A DNA stretch of 64,000 nucleotides, from assembly GCF_900187645.1 (NCBI RefSeq), contig NZ_FYEE01000001.1, forward strand, positions 714,546 to 778,545. Reading direction: 5' to 3'. The notes under the pieces were generated by a model, which saw only the letters and a list, made by a program, of their open reading frames with translations, had not been told where the DNA came from and made no database searches. Of the stretch, positions 55,273-64,000 are shown in pieces; position 1 is the first letter of the stretch, and every line of letters begins with the position of its first letter. The DNA is from Pseudomonas sp. Irchel 3E20. GTDB lineage: Bacteria > Pseudomonadota > Gammaproteobacteria > Pseudomonadales > Pseudomonadaceae. A program made the translations under genes and the position numbers.

Positions 55273-56013
55273 GTGGACAAGTACCTTTATGTGGCAATGA
55301 CCGGCGCCAGCCAGAATGCCTTGGCGCAGAAGGCTCATGCCAACAACCTGGCGAACATCTCCACCAACGGTTTCCAGCGCGACCTGGAGCAGGCGCGCTC
55401 GATGCCGGTGTTCGGCGACAGCTTTCCGGCGCGGGCCTTTGCCCTGACCGAGCGGCCGGCCACGGATTTCAGCGCCGGCTCCCTGGTGGAAACCGGGCGT
55501 GACCTGGACGTGGCCGTGAGCGGTAATGGCTGGATCGCCGTGCAGACCCCGGATGGCGGTGAAGGTTATGTGCGCACTGGCAGCCTGAATGTCGACGCCC
55601 TGGGTATGTTGCGCGCCGGCAATGGCATGCCGGTGATGGGCAATGGCGGGCCGATTGCCGTGCCGCCCGAGCAGAAGATCGAAGTCGGCCAGGACGGCAC
55701 CATCAGTATCCGCGCCATGGGTGAAGGCCCGCGGGTGATGGCCGAAGTGGACCGCATCAAGTTGGTCAACCCGGACCTCAAGACCATGACCAAAGGCCTG
55801 GACGGTTCGATCCACACCAAGGACGGCCAGCCCGCGCCGGCCGACGCCAATGTGCAATTGGTGTCTGGGTTTCTGGAGTCGAGCAACGTCAATGCGGTTG
55901 AGGAAATGACCTCGGTGCTGGCCCTGGCCAAGCAGTTCGAGCTGCACATCAAGATGATGAACACCGCCAAAGAAGACGACCAGGCCATGGCTCGGGTCTT
56001 GCAGATCAGCTAA
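55273..56013 (+). CDS. flgF: Flagellar proximal rod protein FlgF
   Basis: A 246-residue rod protein starting at GTG 55273 after GAGGAACGACT. It has the axial N-terminal motif DKYLYVAMTGASQNALAQKAHANNLANISTNGFQ and the C-terminal VKNAL-type ESSNVNAVEEMTSVLALAKQFELHIKMMNTAKE. It forms part of the proximal rod. First gene of flgFGHIJKL; flgBCDE are not nearby. Confidence 0.95.
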   Translation: MDKYLYVAMTGASQNALAQKAHANNLANISTNGFQRDLEQARSMPVFGDSFPARAFALTERPATDFSAGSLVETGRDLDVAVSGNGWIAVQTPDGGEGYVRTGSLNVDALGMLRAGNGMPVMGNGGPIAVPPEQKIEVGQDGTISIRAMGEGPRVMAEVDRIKLVNPDLKTMTKGLDGSIHTKDGQPAPADANVQLVSGFLESSNVNAVEEMTSVLALAKQFELHIKMMNTAKEDDQAMARVLQIS

Positions 56014-56058
56014 TCACCACAACGTCGCGCCGTAAAACAGGCGCACGAGGAGAATCGA

Positions 56059-56844
56059 ATGCTTCCGGCTCTATGGGTTGCCAAAACAGGCCTGTCCGCC
56101 CAGGACACCAACCTGACTACCATTTCCAACAACCTGGCCAACGTCTCGACCACGGGTTTCAAACGCGATCGCGCCGAGTTCCAGGACCTGCTCTACCAGA
56201 TCAAACGCCAGCCTGGCGCCCAGTCGACCCAGGACAGCGAACTGCCGTCGGGCCTGCAAGTGGGTACTGGTGTGCGCATCGTCGGCACGCAGAAGAACTT
56301 CAACGCCGGCAGCCTGCAAACCACCGAGCAGCCGCTGGACATGGCCATTAACGGCCGGGGCTTCTTCCAGATCCTGCAACCGGACGGCACCACGGCCTAC
56401 ACCCGTGACGGCACCTTCCACCTGGACTCCAACGGCCAGATCGTTACGGCCAACGGCTACGCGCTGGAGCCGGCCATTGTCGTGCCGGCCGACGCCAAGA
56501 CCTTCACCGTGGGCCAGGACGGCACCGTGTCCATCACCATCGCCGGCAACCCGGCCGCCCAGGTGATCGGCAACCTGCAGACCGCCGACTTCATCAACCC
56601 GGCCGGCCTGCAAGCCGCCGGTGGCAACCTGTTCATGGAAACCGCCGCCAGCGGCGCGCCGCAGATCGGCACCCCGGGCCTGAACGGCTTTGGCCTGACG
56701 CTGCAAAACACCCTGGAAACCTCCAACGTCAGCACCGTGGAGGAGATGGTCAACATGATTACCACCCAGCGTGCCTACGAGATGAACTCCAAGGTGATTT
56801 CCACCGCCGACCAGATGCTCTCGTTCGTAACGCAGAATCTGTAA
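56059..56844 (+). CDS. flgG: Flagellar distal rod protein FlgG
   Basis: A 261-residue rod protein. The N-terminal LWVAKTGLSAQDTNLTTISNNLANVSTTGFKRDRAEFQDLLYQ and C-terminal TLETSNVSTVEEMVNMITTQRAYEMNSKVISTADQML match FlgG closely. It builds the distal rod crossing the peptidoglycan. GAGGAGAATCG precedes ATG 56059. Confidence 0.97.
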   Translation: MLPALWVAKTGLSAQDTNLTTISNNLANVSTTGFKRDRAEFQDLLYQIKRQPGAQSTQDSELPSGLQVGTGVRIVGTQKNFNAGSLQTTEQPLDMAINGRGFFQILQPDGTTAYTRDGTFHLDSNGQIVTANGYALEPAIVVPADAKTFTVGQDGTVSITIAGNPAAQVIGNLQTADFINPAGLQAAGGNLFMETAASGAPQIGTPGLNGFGLTLQNTLETSNVSTVEEMVNMITTQRAYEMNSKVISTADQMLSFVTQNL

Positions 56845-56895
56845 TCAGTCTTTAAGGCGCCCGTGAGGGGGCCAGCTACACCGTGAGGAAGGGTC

Positions 56896-57591
56896 ATGAA
56901 TCGGTTTGTGTGTGTGCTTGCATTGAGTGGGGCCGTGGTGCTCGCGGGCTGTGTCGCGCCGCCGCCAAAGCCCAATGACCCTTACTACGCGCCGGTGTTG
57001 CCGCGCACCCCTTTGCCTGCGGCGGCCAATAACGGTTCGATCTACCAGGCCGGTTTCGAGCAGAACCTGTATGGCGACCGCAAGGCGTTCCGGGTCGGTG
57101 ACATCATCACCATCACCCTGAACGAGAAGACCCAGGCCAGCAAAAACGCCAACTCGCAATTGGCCAAGAACAGCAAGACCGGCATTGGCCTGACGTCGCT
57201 GTTCGGTGGCGGGCTGAACACCAATAACCCGGTGGGCGGTGGCGATTTGAGCCTGGACGTGGGCTATAGCGGCGACCGCGCCACCAAGGGCGATAGCAAG
57301 GCCGGGCAGGGCAACAGCCTGACCGGTTCGATCACCGTGACCGTGGCCGATGTGCTGCCCAACGGCATCATTGCGGTACGCGGCGAGAAGTGGATGACCC
57401 TCAACACCGGCGATGAGCTGGTGCGTATAGCCGGGCTGGTGCGTTCCGACGACATCGCTACCGACAACACGGTGTCCTCGACCCGGGTTGCCGACGCGCG
57501 CATCACGTACTCGGGCACCGGCTCGTTCGCCGACGCCAGCCAGCCGGGCTGGTTCGACCGGTTCTTCCTCAGCCCGCTGTTCCCTTTCTAG
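56896..57591 (+). CDS. flgH: Flagellar L-ring lipoprotein FlgH
   Basis: A 231-residue outer-membrane lipoprotein with lipobox LAGC (Cys19). It has [29 protein letters not shown] and the [28 protein letters not shown] tail typical of FlgH. Twenty-six such subunits form the L-ring bushing around the rod, with FlgI. GTGAGGAAGGGTC lies upstream. Confidence 0.97.
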   Translation: MNRFVCVLALSGAVVLAGCVAPPPKPNDPYYAPVLPRTPLPAAANNGSIYQAGFEQNLYGDRKAFRVGDIITITLNEKTQASKNANSQLAKNSKTGIGLTSLFGGGLNTNNPVGGGDLSLDVGYSGDRATKGDSKAGQGNSLTGSITVTVADVLPNGIIAVRGEKWMTLNTGDELVRIAGLVRSDDIATDNTVSSTRVADARITYSGTGSFADASQPGWFDRFFLSPLFPF

Positions 57592-57606
57592 GTGATGAAA
57601 CGTCCC

Positions 57607-58716
57607 ATGCGCAATTTCAAGCACCTGCTGGCGGCCCTGTTGTTGACGGGCATTCCCTTGGCCGCTCACGCCGAGCGGCTCAAGGACATCGCCAGCATTT
57701 CGGGCGTGCGTTCCAACCAATTGATCGGCTATGGCCTGGTGGTGGGGCTCAACGGTACGGGCGACCAGACCACCCAGACCCCGTTTACCCTGCAAACCTT
57801 CAACAACATGCTCTCGCAGTTCGGCATCAAGGTGCCGCCGGGCTCGGGCAACGTGCAGTTGAAGAACGTCGCGGCGGTGTCTATCAGTGCCGACCTGCCG
57901 GCGTTCGCCAAGCCGGGCCAGCAAGTGGATATCACCGTGTCCTCCATCGGTAACTCCAAGAGCCTGCGCGGCGGCACGCTGCTGATGACGCCGCTCAAGG
58001 GCATCGACGGCAACGTCTACGCCATCGCCCAGGGCAACCTGGTGGTGGGCGGGTTCGACGCCGAGGGCCGTGATGGTTCCAAGATCACCGTCAACGTCCC
58101 GTCGGCCGGGCGCATCCCGGGCGGTGCTTCGGTGGAGCGTGCGGTGCCCAGTGGTTTCAACCAGGGCAACAGCCTGACGCTGAACCTCAACCGTTCCGAC
58201 TTCACCACCGCCAAGCGCATCGTCGACAAGATCAACGACATGCTCGGCCCGGGCGTGGCCCAGGCCATCGATGGCGGCTCGATCCGCGTGACCGCGCCCC
58301 TGGACCCGAGCCAGCGCGTGGACTACCTGTCGATCCTGGAAAACCTCGAGGTCGATCCGGGCCAAGCGGTGGCCAAGGTCATCATCAATTCGCGTACCGG
58401 CACCATTGTTATCGGGCAGAACGTCAAGGTTTCGCCGGCTGCGGTCACCCACGGCAGCTTGACGGTGACCATCACCGAAGACCCCATCGTCAGCCAACCC
58501 GGCCCGCTGTCCAACGGCCAGACCGCCGTGGTGCCGCGCTCGCGGGTCAATGCCCAGCAAGAAGCCAAGCCGATGTTCAAGTTCGGCCCGGGCACCACCC
58601 TCGATGAGATCGTGCGGGCGGTGAACCAGGTCGGCGCAGCGCCAGGTGACTTGATGGCGATCCTTGAAGCCCTGAAACAGGCCGGCGCCTTGCAAGCCGA
58701 CCTGATCGTGATTTGA
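57607..58716 (+). CDS. flgI: Flagellar P-ring protein FlgI
   Basis: A 369-residue periplasmic protein with signal peptide [21 protein letters not shown]. It begins [33 protein letters not shown] and ends [35 protein letters not shown], both FlgI hallmarks. ATG 57607 was chosen because it gives the same length as P. aeruginosa FlgI and fits AGGTGA spacing; ATG 57595 or GTG 57592 would add four or five residues. It forms the P-ring. Confidence 0.95.
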   Translation: MRNFKHLLAALLLTGIPLAAHAERLKDIASISGVRSNQLIGYGLVVGLNGTGDQTTQTPFTLQTFNNMLSQFGIKVPPGSGNVQLKNVAAVSISADLPAFAKPGQQVDITVSSIGNSKSLRGGTLLMTPLKGIDGNVYAIAQGNLVVGGFDAEGRDGSKITVNVPSAGRIPGGASVERAVPSGFNQGNSLTLNLNRSDFTTAKRIVDKINDMLGPGVAQAIDGGSIRVTAPLDPSQRVDYLSILENLEVDPGQAVAKVIINSRTGTIVIGQNVKVSPAAVTHGSLTVTITEDPIVSQPGPLSNGQTAVVPRSRVNAQQEAKPMFKFGPGTTLDEIVRAVNQVGAAPGDLMAILEALKQAGALQADLIVI

Positions 58717-58725
58717 GGCCCGGCC

Positions 58726-59997
58726 ATGGATATTCGTAAGAGCGGTGTGGTGTCGAGCCAGGATTCGGGGGCCTATTCGGACCTCAATCGCTTGAACCAG
58801 CTCAAGGTGGGCGACAAGAACAGCGACGGCAACCTGCGCAAGGTGGCCCAGGAATTCGAATCGCTGTTCATCAACGAGATGCTCAAGTCCATGCGCAAGG
58901 CCACCGACACCCTGGGCCAGGACAACCCGCTCAACACTGCGGCGGCCAAGCAGTACCAGGAAATGTACGACCAGCAACTGGCGGTCTCGATGTCCCGCGA
59001 GGGCGGCGGCATCGGCCTGGCCGATGTGCTGATGCGCCAGATGTCCAAAGAAAAAAATCTCAAGCCCGCCGATGGCTCCGGCCTGACCTCGGGCACCGAG
59101 GCCCCGGCCGTTGTGGCGGTGCCCACGCCGATTGCCGCCGGCACCACTGCTGACGGGCCGCTGGGCCGGGTCAATGGCCAGCGGCCGTTGTGGGCCTCGC
59201 GCGCCGAGCACACGGTGGCCGCCAGCGGCGAGACGGGCAGCGTGCGCAACGACATGGCGCTGCTCAACCAGCGGCGCCTGGCTTTGCCGCCGAAAATGGC
59301 CGATCGCCTGCTGGCCGGGATCGTCCCGTCCGCCAGCGCTGCGGCTCACACCGCGTTGCCGGAGCGCGCCACGGCCGCCGCCGATGGCGTGGTCAAGGGC
59401 GACTGGCCAGCGGCGCGCAGCTTCGCCGCGCCTGGGGGGCGTATGCAGGTGTACGGCCGGGCCGTGGCCCAGCCACCGCTGGCGCCGGCGCGCAAGGCGT
59501 TCGATTCGGCGGATCAGTTTGTCGCCACCATGTTGCCCATGGCCCAGCAGGCGGCGGATCGCATCGGCATCGACCCACGTTACCTGGTGGCTCAGGCCGC
59601 CCTGGAAACCGGTTGGGGCAAGTCGGTCATGCGCCAGCAGGACGGCAGCAGCAGCCACAACCTGTTCGGCATCAAGGCCACGGGCAATTGGAAGGGCGAC
59701 CAGGCCCGCGCCATCACCAGCGAGTTCCGCAATGGCGCGATGGTCAAGGAGACGGCGGCGTTCCGTTCCTATGACTCCTATCAGGACAGCTTCCACGACC
59801 TGGTGACCTTGTTGCAGAGCAACAATCGTTATCAAGAAGTGCTGAAGTCGGCCGATAACCCGGAACAGTTTGTGCGTGAGTTGCAAAAGGCCGGTTATGC
59901 CACCGACCCGAACTATGCGAGCAAGATCTCGCAGATTGCCAAGCAGATGAAGAGCTACGAAAACTACGCTTCGGCGAGTGTTACCACGACTTTATAA
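58726..59997 (+). CDS. flgJ: Flagellar rod assembly protein and muramidase FlgJ
   Basis: A 423-residue protein with the N-terminal rod-cap domain (SLFINEMLKSMRKATD, AAAKQYQEMYDQQL) and a C-terminal glucosaminidase domain starting near 265 (QFVATMLPMAQQAADRIGIDPRYLVAQAALETGWG, Glu294 as the likely acid). A variable Ala/Pro linker (about 115-260) separates them. It opens the peptidoglycan for the rod. Two-domain form is usual in gammaproteobacteria. Confidence 0.95.
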   Translation: MDIRKSGVVSSQDSGAYSDLNRLNQLKVGDKNSDGNLRKVAQEFESLFINEMLKSMRKATDTLGQDNPLNTAAAKQYQEMYDQQLAVSMSREGGGIGLADVLMRQMSKEKNLKPADGSGLTSGTEAPAVVAVPTPIAAGTTADGPLGRVNGQRPLWASRAEHTVAASGETGSVRNDMALLNQRRLALPPKMADRLLAGIVPSASAAAHTALPERATAAADGVVKGDWPAARSFAAPGGRMQVYGRAVAQPPLAPARKAFDSADQFVATMLPMAQQAADRIGIDPRYLVAQAALETGWGKSVMRQQDGSSSHNLFGIKATGNWKGDQARAITSEFRNGAMVKETAAFRSYDSYQDSFHDLVTLLQSNNRYQEVLKSADNPEQFVRELQKAGYATDPNYASKISQIAKQMKSYENYASASVTTTL

Positions 59998-60007
59998 GGT
60001 TTGAGCC

Positions 60008-62065
60008 ATGAGTTTGATCAACATCGGGATGTCTGGGCTCAACGCGAGCCAGTCAGGTTTGGCGACCGTTGGTAATAACATTGCCAACGCCAACACTGCT
60101 GGCTACTCGCGCCAGTCGAACGTGCAGGTCAGCTCGGCCTCGAACCAGTTCGGCAACGTCTTCATCGGCAGCGGCACGACCCTTGCCGACGTGCGCCGGA
60201 TCTACAACTCCTTCCTTGATAGCCAGTTGCAGACCACCACGGCCCTGAGCAGCGACGCCAAGGCGTACCTGGACCAGATCGGCTCCGTGGACAAACTGCT
60301 CTCGGACAAGACCACTGGCATCACCTCGGCCCTGAGCGGCTTCTTCTCCGCCCTGCAGACCTCGGCGGCCACCCCGGACAACGTCCCGGCCCGGCAATTG
60401 CTGCTCACCAGCGCCGAGACCCTGAGCAACCGTTTCAACTCCATCGCCTCGCAGTTGAACCAGCAGAACGAAGGCATCAACAGCCAACTGGGCACCTTGA
60501 CCAGCCAGGTCAACCAGTTGACCTCGTCCATTGCCGCGCTGAACCTGCAGATCTCGCAGTCGAGCACCGGCGGCAGCGGCCCGGCCAACCTGCTCGATGC
60601 CCGTAACGAAGCGGTGCGCTCGCTCAACGAACTGGTGGGCGTCAAGGTTCACGAGCGTGATGGCAGCTACGATATTTCCCTGGGCACCGGCCAGTCCCTG
60701 GTATTGGGCAGCATCGCCAATACCTTGTCGGCGACGCCATCGACCAACGATAAGAACCAGTACAACATCTCGATCAACTACGGCCAGACCAGCGCCGACA
60801 TCACCTCGGTGGTCACCGGCGGCAAGATCGGCGGCTTGGTGCGTTATCGCGATGAAGTGCTGGCACCGGCCATGAACGACCTGGGCCGCACTGCGATGGT
60901 GGTGACCGGGGCGATCAACACCCAGTTGGGCCAGGGCCTGGACGCCAACGGTGAGTTCGGTACGTCGTTGTTCAACAACCTCAACAGCGCCACGGCCATT
61001 ACCCAGCGCAGCCAGGGTGCTACGACCAACAGCGCCGGCTCCGGCAACCTGAACGTCAGCATCAAGGACACCAGTGCGCTGTCGGTGTTCGACTACAAAG
61101 TGACCTTCAGCAGCCCGACGGCCTACAGCGTCACCCGCTCGGACGGCAAGGCCATGGGCTCGTTTGACTCCGCGCTGCCGGCGCCCAACCCGCCGCTGGT
61201 GTTCGACGGTGTTTCGTTGGCGCCGGATGGCGCCGGGCCCATGCAGGCCGGTGACAGTTTCACCGTGTCGCCGACCCGCTCGGGCGCCAGCAACATTGGC
61301 GTGCAATTGACCGATGCCAACAAATTGGCGTTTGCCGGCCCATTGGTGGCCACCAGCACCGGCAACGATGGCACCGGCATCATGGATGCGCCGTCCTTGA
61401 CCCTGCCCCTGGACATCTACGGCGGCGCGGACCTGGCGCAACAGCGCATCGGCATCGAACACGCCATGCCGGTCAAGATCGCCTTCGGCAAACCGGACCC
61501 GCTCACGGGCACCCAGAGCTACAAGGTGTTCGACTCCAAAGGCGCGGACATCGGCAGTGGCAGCATCATTCCAGGGCAAAAGAACGCGCTGACCATCAAC
61601 GTACCGATGCGCGATGCAACCGGCGCGCCGATGCTCGATGCCGCCTCGCAGCCACGGACCTTTGCCTTCAACACGGCCATCAGCGGTGCCCCCGCCGACG
61701 GCGACGGCTTTACCGTCAAGTTCAACGCCGAAGGTAAGTCGGATAACCGCAACGCCAACGCCATGCTGGAGTTGCAGAACAAGCCCACGGTGGGCATCAG
61801 CAACGGCAATTCCGGGTTCAGCATCACCAGCTCTTACAGCCGTTTGGTCGAGCAGGTGGGTGCCAATGCCAGCAAGGCCGGCGTCGACAACGCGGCCAAT
61901 AACGCCATCCTGACCAGCGCCAAGGCTGCGCGTAACTCGGTGTCCGGGGTCAACCTGGAAGACGAAGCCTCCGATCTGCTCAAGTTCCAGCAGTACTACA
62001 CGGCGTCGTCGCAAATCATCAAAGCCGCGCAAGAAACCTTCAGCACGCTGATTAACAGTCTTTAA
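60008..62065 (+). CDS. flgK: Flagellar hook-filament junction protein FlgK
   Basis: A 685-residue hook-associated protein 1. The N-terminus SLINIGMSGLNASQSGLATVGNNIANANTAGYSRQSNVQ and C-terminus VNLEDEASDLLKFQQYYTASSQIIKAAQETFSTLINSL are conserved axial segments; the middle (about 200-560) is variable and surface-exposed. Begins ten bases after the flgJ stop with GGTTTGAGCC upstream. Confidence 0.96.
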   Translation: MSLINIGMSGLNASQSGLATVGNNIANANTAGYSRQSNVQVSSASNQFGNVFIGSGTTLADVRRIYNSFLDSQLQTTTALSSDAKAYLDQIGSVDKLLSDKTTGITSALSGFFSALQTSAATPDNVPARQLLLTSAETLSNRFNSIASQLNQQNEGINSQLGTLTSQVNQLTSSIAALNLQISQSSTGGSGPANLLDARNEAVRSLNELVGVKVHERDGSYDISLGTGQSLVLGSIANTLSATPSTNDKNQYNISINYGQTSADITSVVTGGKIGGLVRYRDEVLAPAMNDLGRTAMVVTGAINTQLGQGLDANGEFGTSLFNNLNSATAITQRSQGATTNSAGSGNLNVSIKDTSALSVFDYKVTFSSPTAYSVTRSDGKAMGSFDSALPAPNPPLVFDGVSLAPDGAGPMQAGDSFTVSPTRSGASNIGVQLTDANKLAFAGPLVATSTGNDGTGIMDAPSLTLPLDIYGGADLAQQRIGIEHAMPVKIAFGKPDPLTGTQSYKVFDSKGADIGSGSIIPGQKNALTINVPMRDATGAPMLDAASQPRTFAFNTAISGAPADGDGFTVKFNAEGKSDNRNANAMLELQNKPTVGISNGNSGFSITSSYSRLVEQVGANASKAGVDNAANNAILTSAKAARNSVSGVNLEDEASDLLKFQQYYTASSQIIKAAQETFSTLINSL

Positions 62066-62079
62066 GGGAGTCGTCGACG

Positions 62080-63657
62080 ATGCGCATTTCTACCGCCCAG
62101 TATTTTGAGTTCACGGCGAACAAGTATTCCGACAACTTCTCCAACGTGGTCAAGACCCAGGAGCAGGTCACTTCCGGCGTGCGCCTGCAGTCGGCCGCGG
62201 ATGACCCGGTGGGTGCGGCCAAGTTGCTGCTGCTGCAACAGCAGCAAAACATGCTGACCCAGTACAACGGCAATATCGGCAGCTTGAAGAACAGCCTGGC
62301 CAACGAAGAAAGCGTGCTGGTGAGCATTAACGATGCCATTCAGCGTGGCCGTGAGCTGGCGCTCAAGGCCGGTGGTTCGGGCGGTGCGGGTATCAGTGAT
62401 GCCGACCGCAAGTCGATTGCCGGTGAAATCGGCGAGTTGGAAAAACAGGTCCTGAGCCTGCTCAACACCAAGGATTCCGCGGGCCAGTACATGTTCTCCG
62501 GCTCCAAGACGTCGACGCCGCCCTATGTGTTGAACAACGATGGCAGCTACAGCTATCAGGGCGACGAAACCGAGCTGAGCCTGCAAGTGTCGGACACGCT
62601 GAAAATCGCCAGCAACGACACCGGCAAAAACATTCTGGAAGTGGCGATCAACTCCGGCCGCACCCAAGTGGTGAAGGACCCGCTGTCGGTCAATGACGAC
62701 AAGGTGTTGATTTCGGCCGGCCTGATGACCTCCACCAATGCCTATACCAAGAGCTTCGCTTCCGACGAGCCGTACACGGTGCATTTCACCAGCAGCACCC
62801 AGTACACCGTGAAAGGGGCCAGCGGGGCGGACGTGACCTCGGAGATTCCGGGCAATGGCCTCTTCGACGCGAAGAAGGAAGGGGCCTCGAGCATTGAGCT
62901 GCGTGGCGTGAAGTTCGACATCAGCCTGAACCTCAAGGACACCGATATCGATCCGGATGCGGCCGTCAAGGACCATATCTTCCAGCTTGCGACCAAGCCG
63001 GACAGTTTCAACGTCTCGCGCACGCCCAGTAACACCTCCACGGCCCAGGTCACGGGTGCGGCGGTGGATAACAAGGCCGACTATGTGGCCGGGTTCCCCA
63101 GTGGCGGCGCGGTCATCAAGTTCACCACGGCCCCGGATTACAAGGTCTACGCCCAGCCTTACGGGCCCGACAGCAAGCCCATTGCCGATGGCACCATGAC
63201 GGGCAGCTCGATTACGGTCGCGGGCGTCAAGTTCGAGATCAGTGGCGTTCCCGAAAACGGCGACCAATTTGCCGTAGGTTCCGATAGCCACCGCAGCCAG
63301 AGCGCACTGGACACCCTGGCGCAGTTGCGCAAGGCCCTGGAAGTGCCCACCGATGGTGACGTATTGGCCCAGGCCAAGCAAAAGGACGCCGTGGATGCCG
63401 CCATCTCCAACCTGGCCAACGCCAGCACCCAGGTAGACACCGTGCGCGGCGCTATCGGCTCGCGCCTCAATTCCCTGACCATCCAGGAGACGGAAAACAC
63501 CAGCCAGACCCTGGCCAACAAAAGCTCCCAATCGGCCATCGTGGACACCGACATCGGCACCGCCTCCATCGACCTGGCGTTCCAGCAGGCGATGCTGCAA
63601 GCCTCGCAACTGGCGTTCGTGAAAATCTCCCAGTTGAGCCTGTTCAACAAGCTCTGA
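62080..63657 (+). CDS. flgL: Flagellar hook-filament junction protein FlgL
   Basis: A 525-residue hook-associated protein 3. It starts MRISTAQYFEFTANKYSDNFSNVVKTQEQVTSG and ends with SIDLAFQQAMLQASQLAFVKISQLSLFNKL, the flagellin-like coiled ends. The middle domain (about 130-400) is longer than in P. aeruginosa FlgL (about 440 residues), as is common in the fluorescens group. Last gene of the operon. Confidence 0.95.
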   Translation: MRISTAQYFEFTANKYSDNFSNVVKTQEQVTSGVRLQSAADDPVGAAKLLLLQQQQNMLTQYNGNIGSLKNSLANEESVLVSINDAIQRGRELALKAGGSGGAGISDADRKSIAGEIGELEKQVLSLLNTKDSAGQYMFSGSKTSTPPYVLNNDGSYSYQGDETELSLQVSDTLKIASNDTGKNILEVAINSGRTQVVKDPLSVNDDKVLISAGLMTSTNAYTKSFASDEPYTVHFTSSTQYTVKGASGADVTSEIPGNGLFDAKKEGASSIELRGVKFDISLNLKDTDIDPDAAVKDHIFQLATKPDSFNVSRTPSNTSTAQVTGAAVDNKADYVAGFPSGGAVIKFTTAPDYKVYAQPYGPDSKPIADGTMTGSSITVAGVKFEISGVPENGDQFAVGSDSHRSQSALDTLAQLRKALEVPTDGDVLAQAKQKDAVDAAISNLANASTQVDTVRGAIGSRLNSLTIQETENTSQTLANKSSQSAIVDTDIGTASIDLAFQQAMLQASQLAFVKISQLSLFNKL

Positions 63658-63679
63658 CCCTTCGCGTGACGCACCACTG

Positions 63680-63718
63680 CCGGCCGGCCCTGACACCAGG
63701 GCTGGCCGGTTTTGTTTT
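63680..63718 (+). terminator. Terminator after flgL
   Basis: CCGGCCGGCCCTG (63680-63692) pairs with CCAGGGCTGGCCGG (63696-63709), followed by TTTTGTTTT. It ends the flgFGHIJKL transcript. Confidence 0.93.
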
Positions 63719-63771
63719 GGGCGTTGCGATACTCACCTCCTCCCAGTGAAAGAGCTTCTGTGTGAGGAGCC

Positions 63772-63814
63772 TCTGTGGGAGCGGCCGGGCGGTGCTCCGC
63801 TCGCCCGCGATTGG
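63772..63814. repeat. Diverged REP-like element
   Basis: CTGTGGGAGCGGCCGGGCGG and CGCTCGCCCGCGATTGGG form an imperfect REP-like hairpin with a longer loop. The remaining DNA from 63719 to 63970 shows no other gene. Confidence 0.55.
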
Positions 63815-63970
63815 GCCGTCATGCACCTCTGGCGGCAGCCGCCCTGCCGCCATCTCCGCTAAGGGCCTGAACAGTCGTAGGCCGATTCCCACTTATCGCG
63901 TCCGTTTAGTCTGATTTCTAGCCGGAATCGGCGTCGTTACCATCGCGCCTTGCTTGTTTGCGAGGTTGAA

Positions 63971-64000
63971 ATGATGGAGACACTCCTATGGCGTGAGCTG
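63971..64000 (+). CDS. Possible start of a next gene (truncated by window end)
   Basis: ATG at 63971 after GAGG (63962-63965) opens a frame reading MMETLLWREL to the window end. Too short to identify. Genes after flgL in pseudomonads are often flagellar glycosylation genes or flagellin, but nothing here shows that. Confidence 0.3.
   Translation, partial: MMETLLWREL

Noticed and set aside
56845..59886. Very long open frame on the minus strand across flgH-flgJ (over 1000 codons)
   Set aside because: It lies antisense to three clear flagellar genes and is a by-product of high GC third positions; its protein is low-complexity His/Gly/Ala/Arg sequence.
60053..62032. Long minus-strand frame opposite flgK, and a similar one opposite flgL
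   Set aside because: Mirror frames of high-GC genes with Gly/His/Arg-rich composition.
63890..63960. FliA (sigma-28) promoter before the truncated last gene
   Set aside because: GCCGGAAT resembles the -10 element but no proper -35 lies at the required distance.

Overview
The window is high-GC bacterial chromosome that reads as Pseudomonas, most likely the P. fluorescens group. The evidence is the oprH-phoP-phoQ operon, the gacS/cysM/rlmD/relA/mazG order, the aerobic-type cob cluster beginning at cobO, a split flagellar cluster (flgFGHIJKL), and many REP elements of the GTGGGAGCGAGCCTGCTCGCGAT type common in fluorescent pseudomonads. I found no rRNA, tRNA, CRISPR array, prophage, insertion sequence or integrase. 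It looks like ordinary core chromosome with small accessory touches.

Layout. 1-8.9 kb: the end of a sensor kinase, a phosphopantetheinyl transferase (pcpS), the magnesium/polycation system oprH-phoP-phoQ behind an array of four GTTCAG repeats, then an AraC regulator divergent from the C4-dicarboxylate carrier dctA. The dctA promoter is a textbook sigma-54 promoter with two upstream palindromes that look like DctD sites. 9-16 kb: small housekeeping and stress genes (SprT, Yip1, ttcA, a 3-methyladenine glycosylase, wrbA, arsC, a thioredoxin-like lipoprotein, a META-domain lipoprotein, ldhA). 16.2-27.5 kb: the global regulator gacS, a two-component pair in the position of pirRS but without the pirA receptor, then cysM, rlmD, relA, mazG and a DUF2058 gene.

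27.6-37.7 kb: a DUF3108 protein, purN-purM, a DUF2066 protein, a PerM-family permease, the replication regulator hda, two NlpC/P60 lipoproteins, an O-methyltransferase, a PQQ-type sugar dehydrogenase and an unknown protein. 37.8-47.1 kb: a cobalamin riboswitch followed by ten tightly packed genes for the late half of adenosylcobalamin synthesis (cobO, cobB, bluB, cbiB, cobD, cobQ, cobU, cobT, cobC, cobS). CobB ends in a peptide encoded by a REP pair.

47.1-51.5 kb: a MarR regulator, MFS transporter, 40-residue membrane peptide, periplasmic glutathione peroxidase and FadL-type porin. Near-identical palindromic operators overlap the promoters of both marR and the transporter. 51.5-55.2 kb: small unknown genes, a 0.95 kb gene-poor stretch with nested inverted repeats and a DnaA box, rmuC, and a REP cluster with a C11 tract. 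55.2-63.7 kb: flgFGHIJKL behind its own sigma-54 promoter, ending at a strong terminator.

No clearly new multi-gene system is visible. The best leads are the MarR/MFS twin operator with a probably leaderless regulator mRNA, the REP pair recruited as the CobB C-terminus, the nested inverted repeats near 52.05 kb, and a composite repeat of about 130 bp around REP pairs present in three copies.
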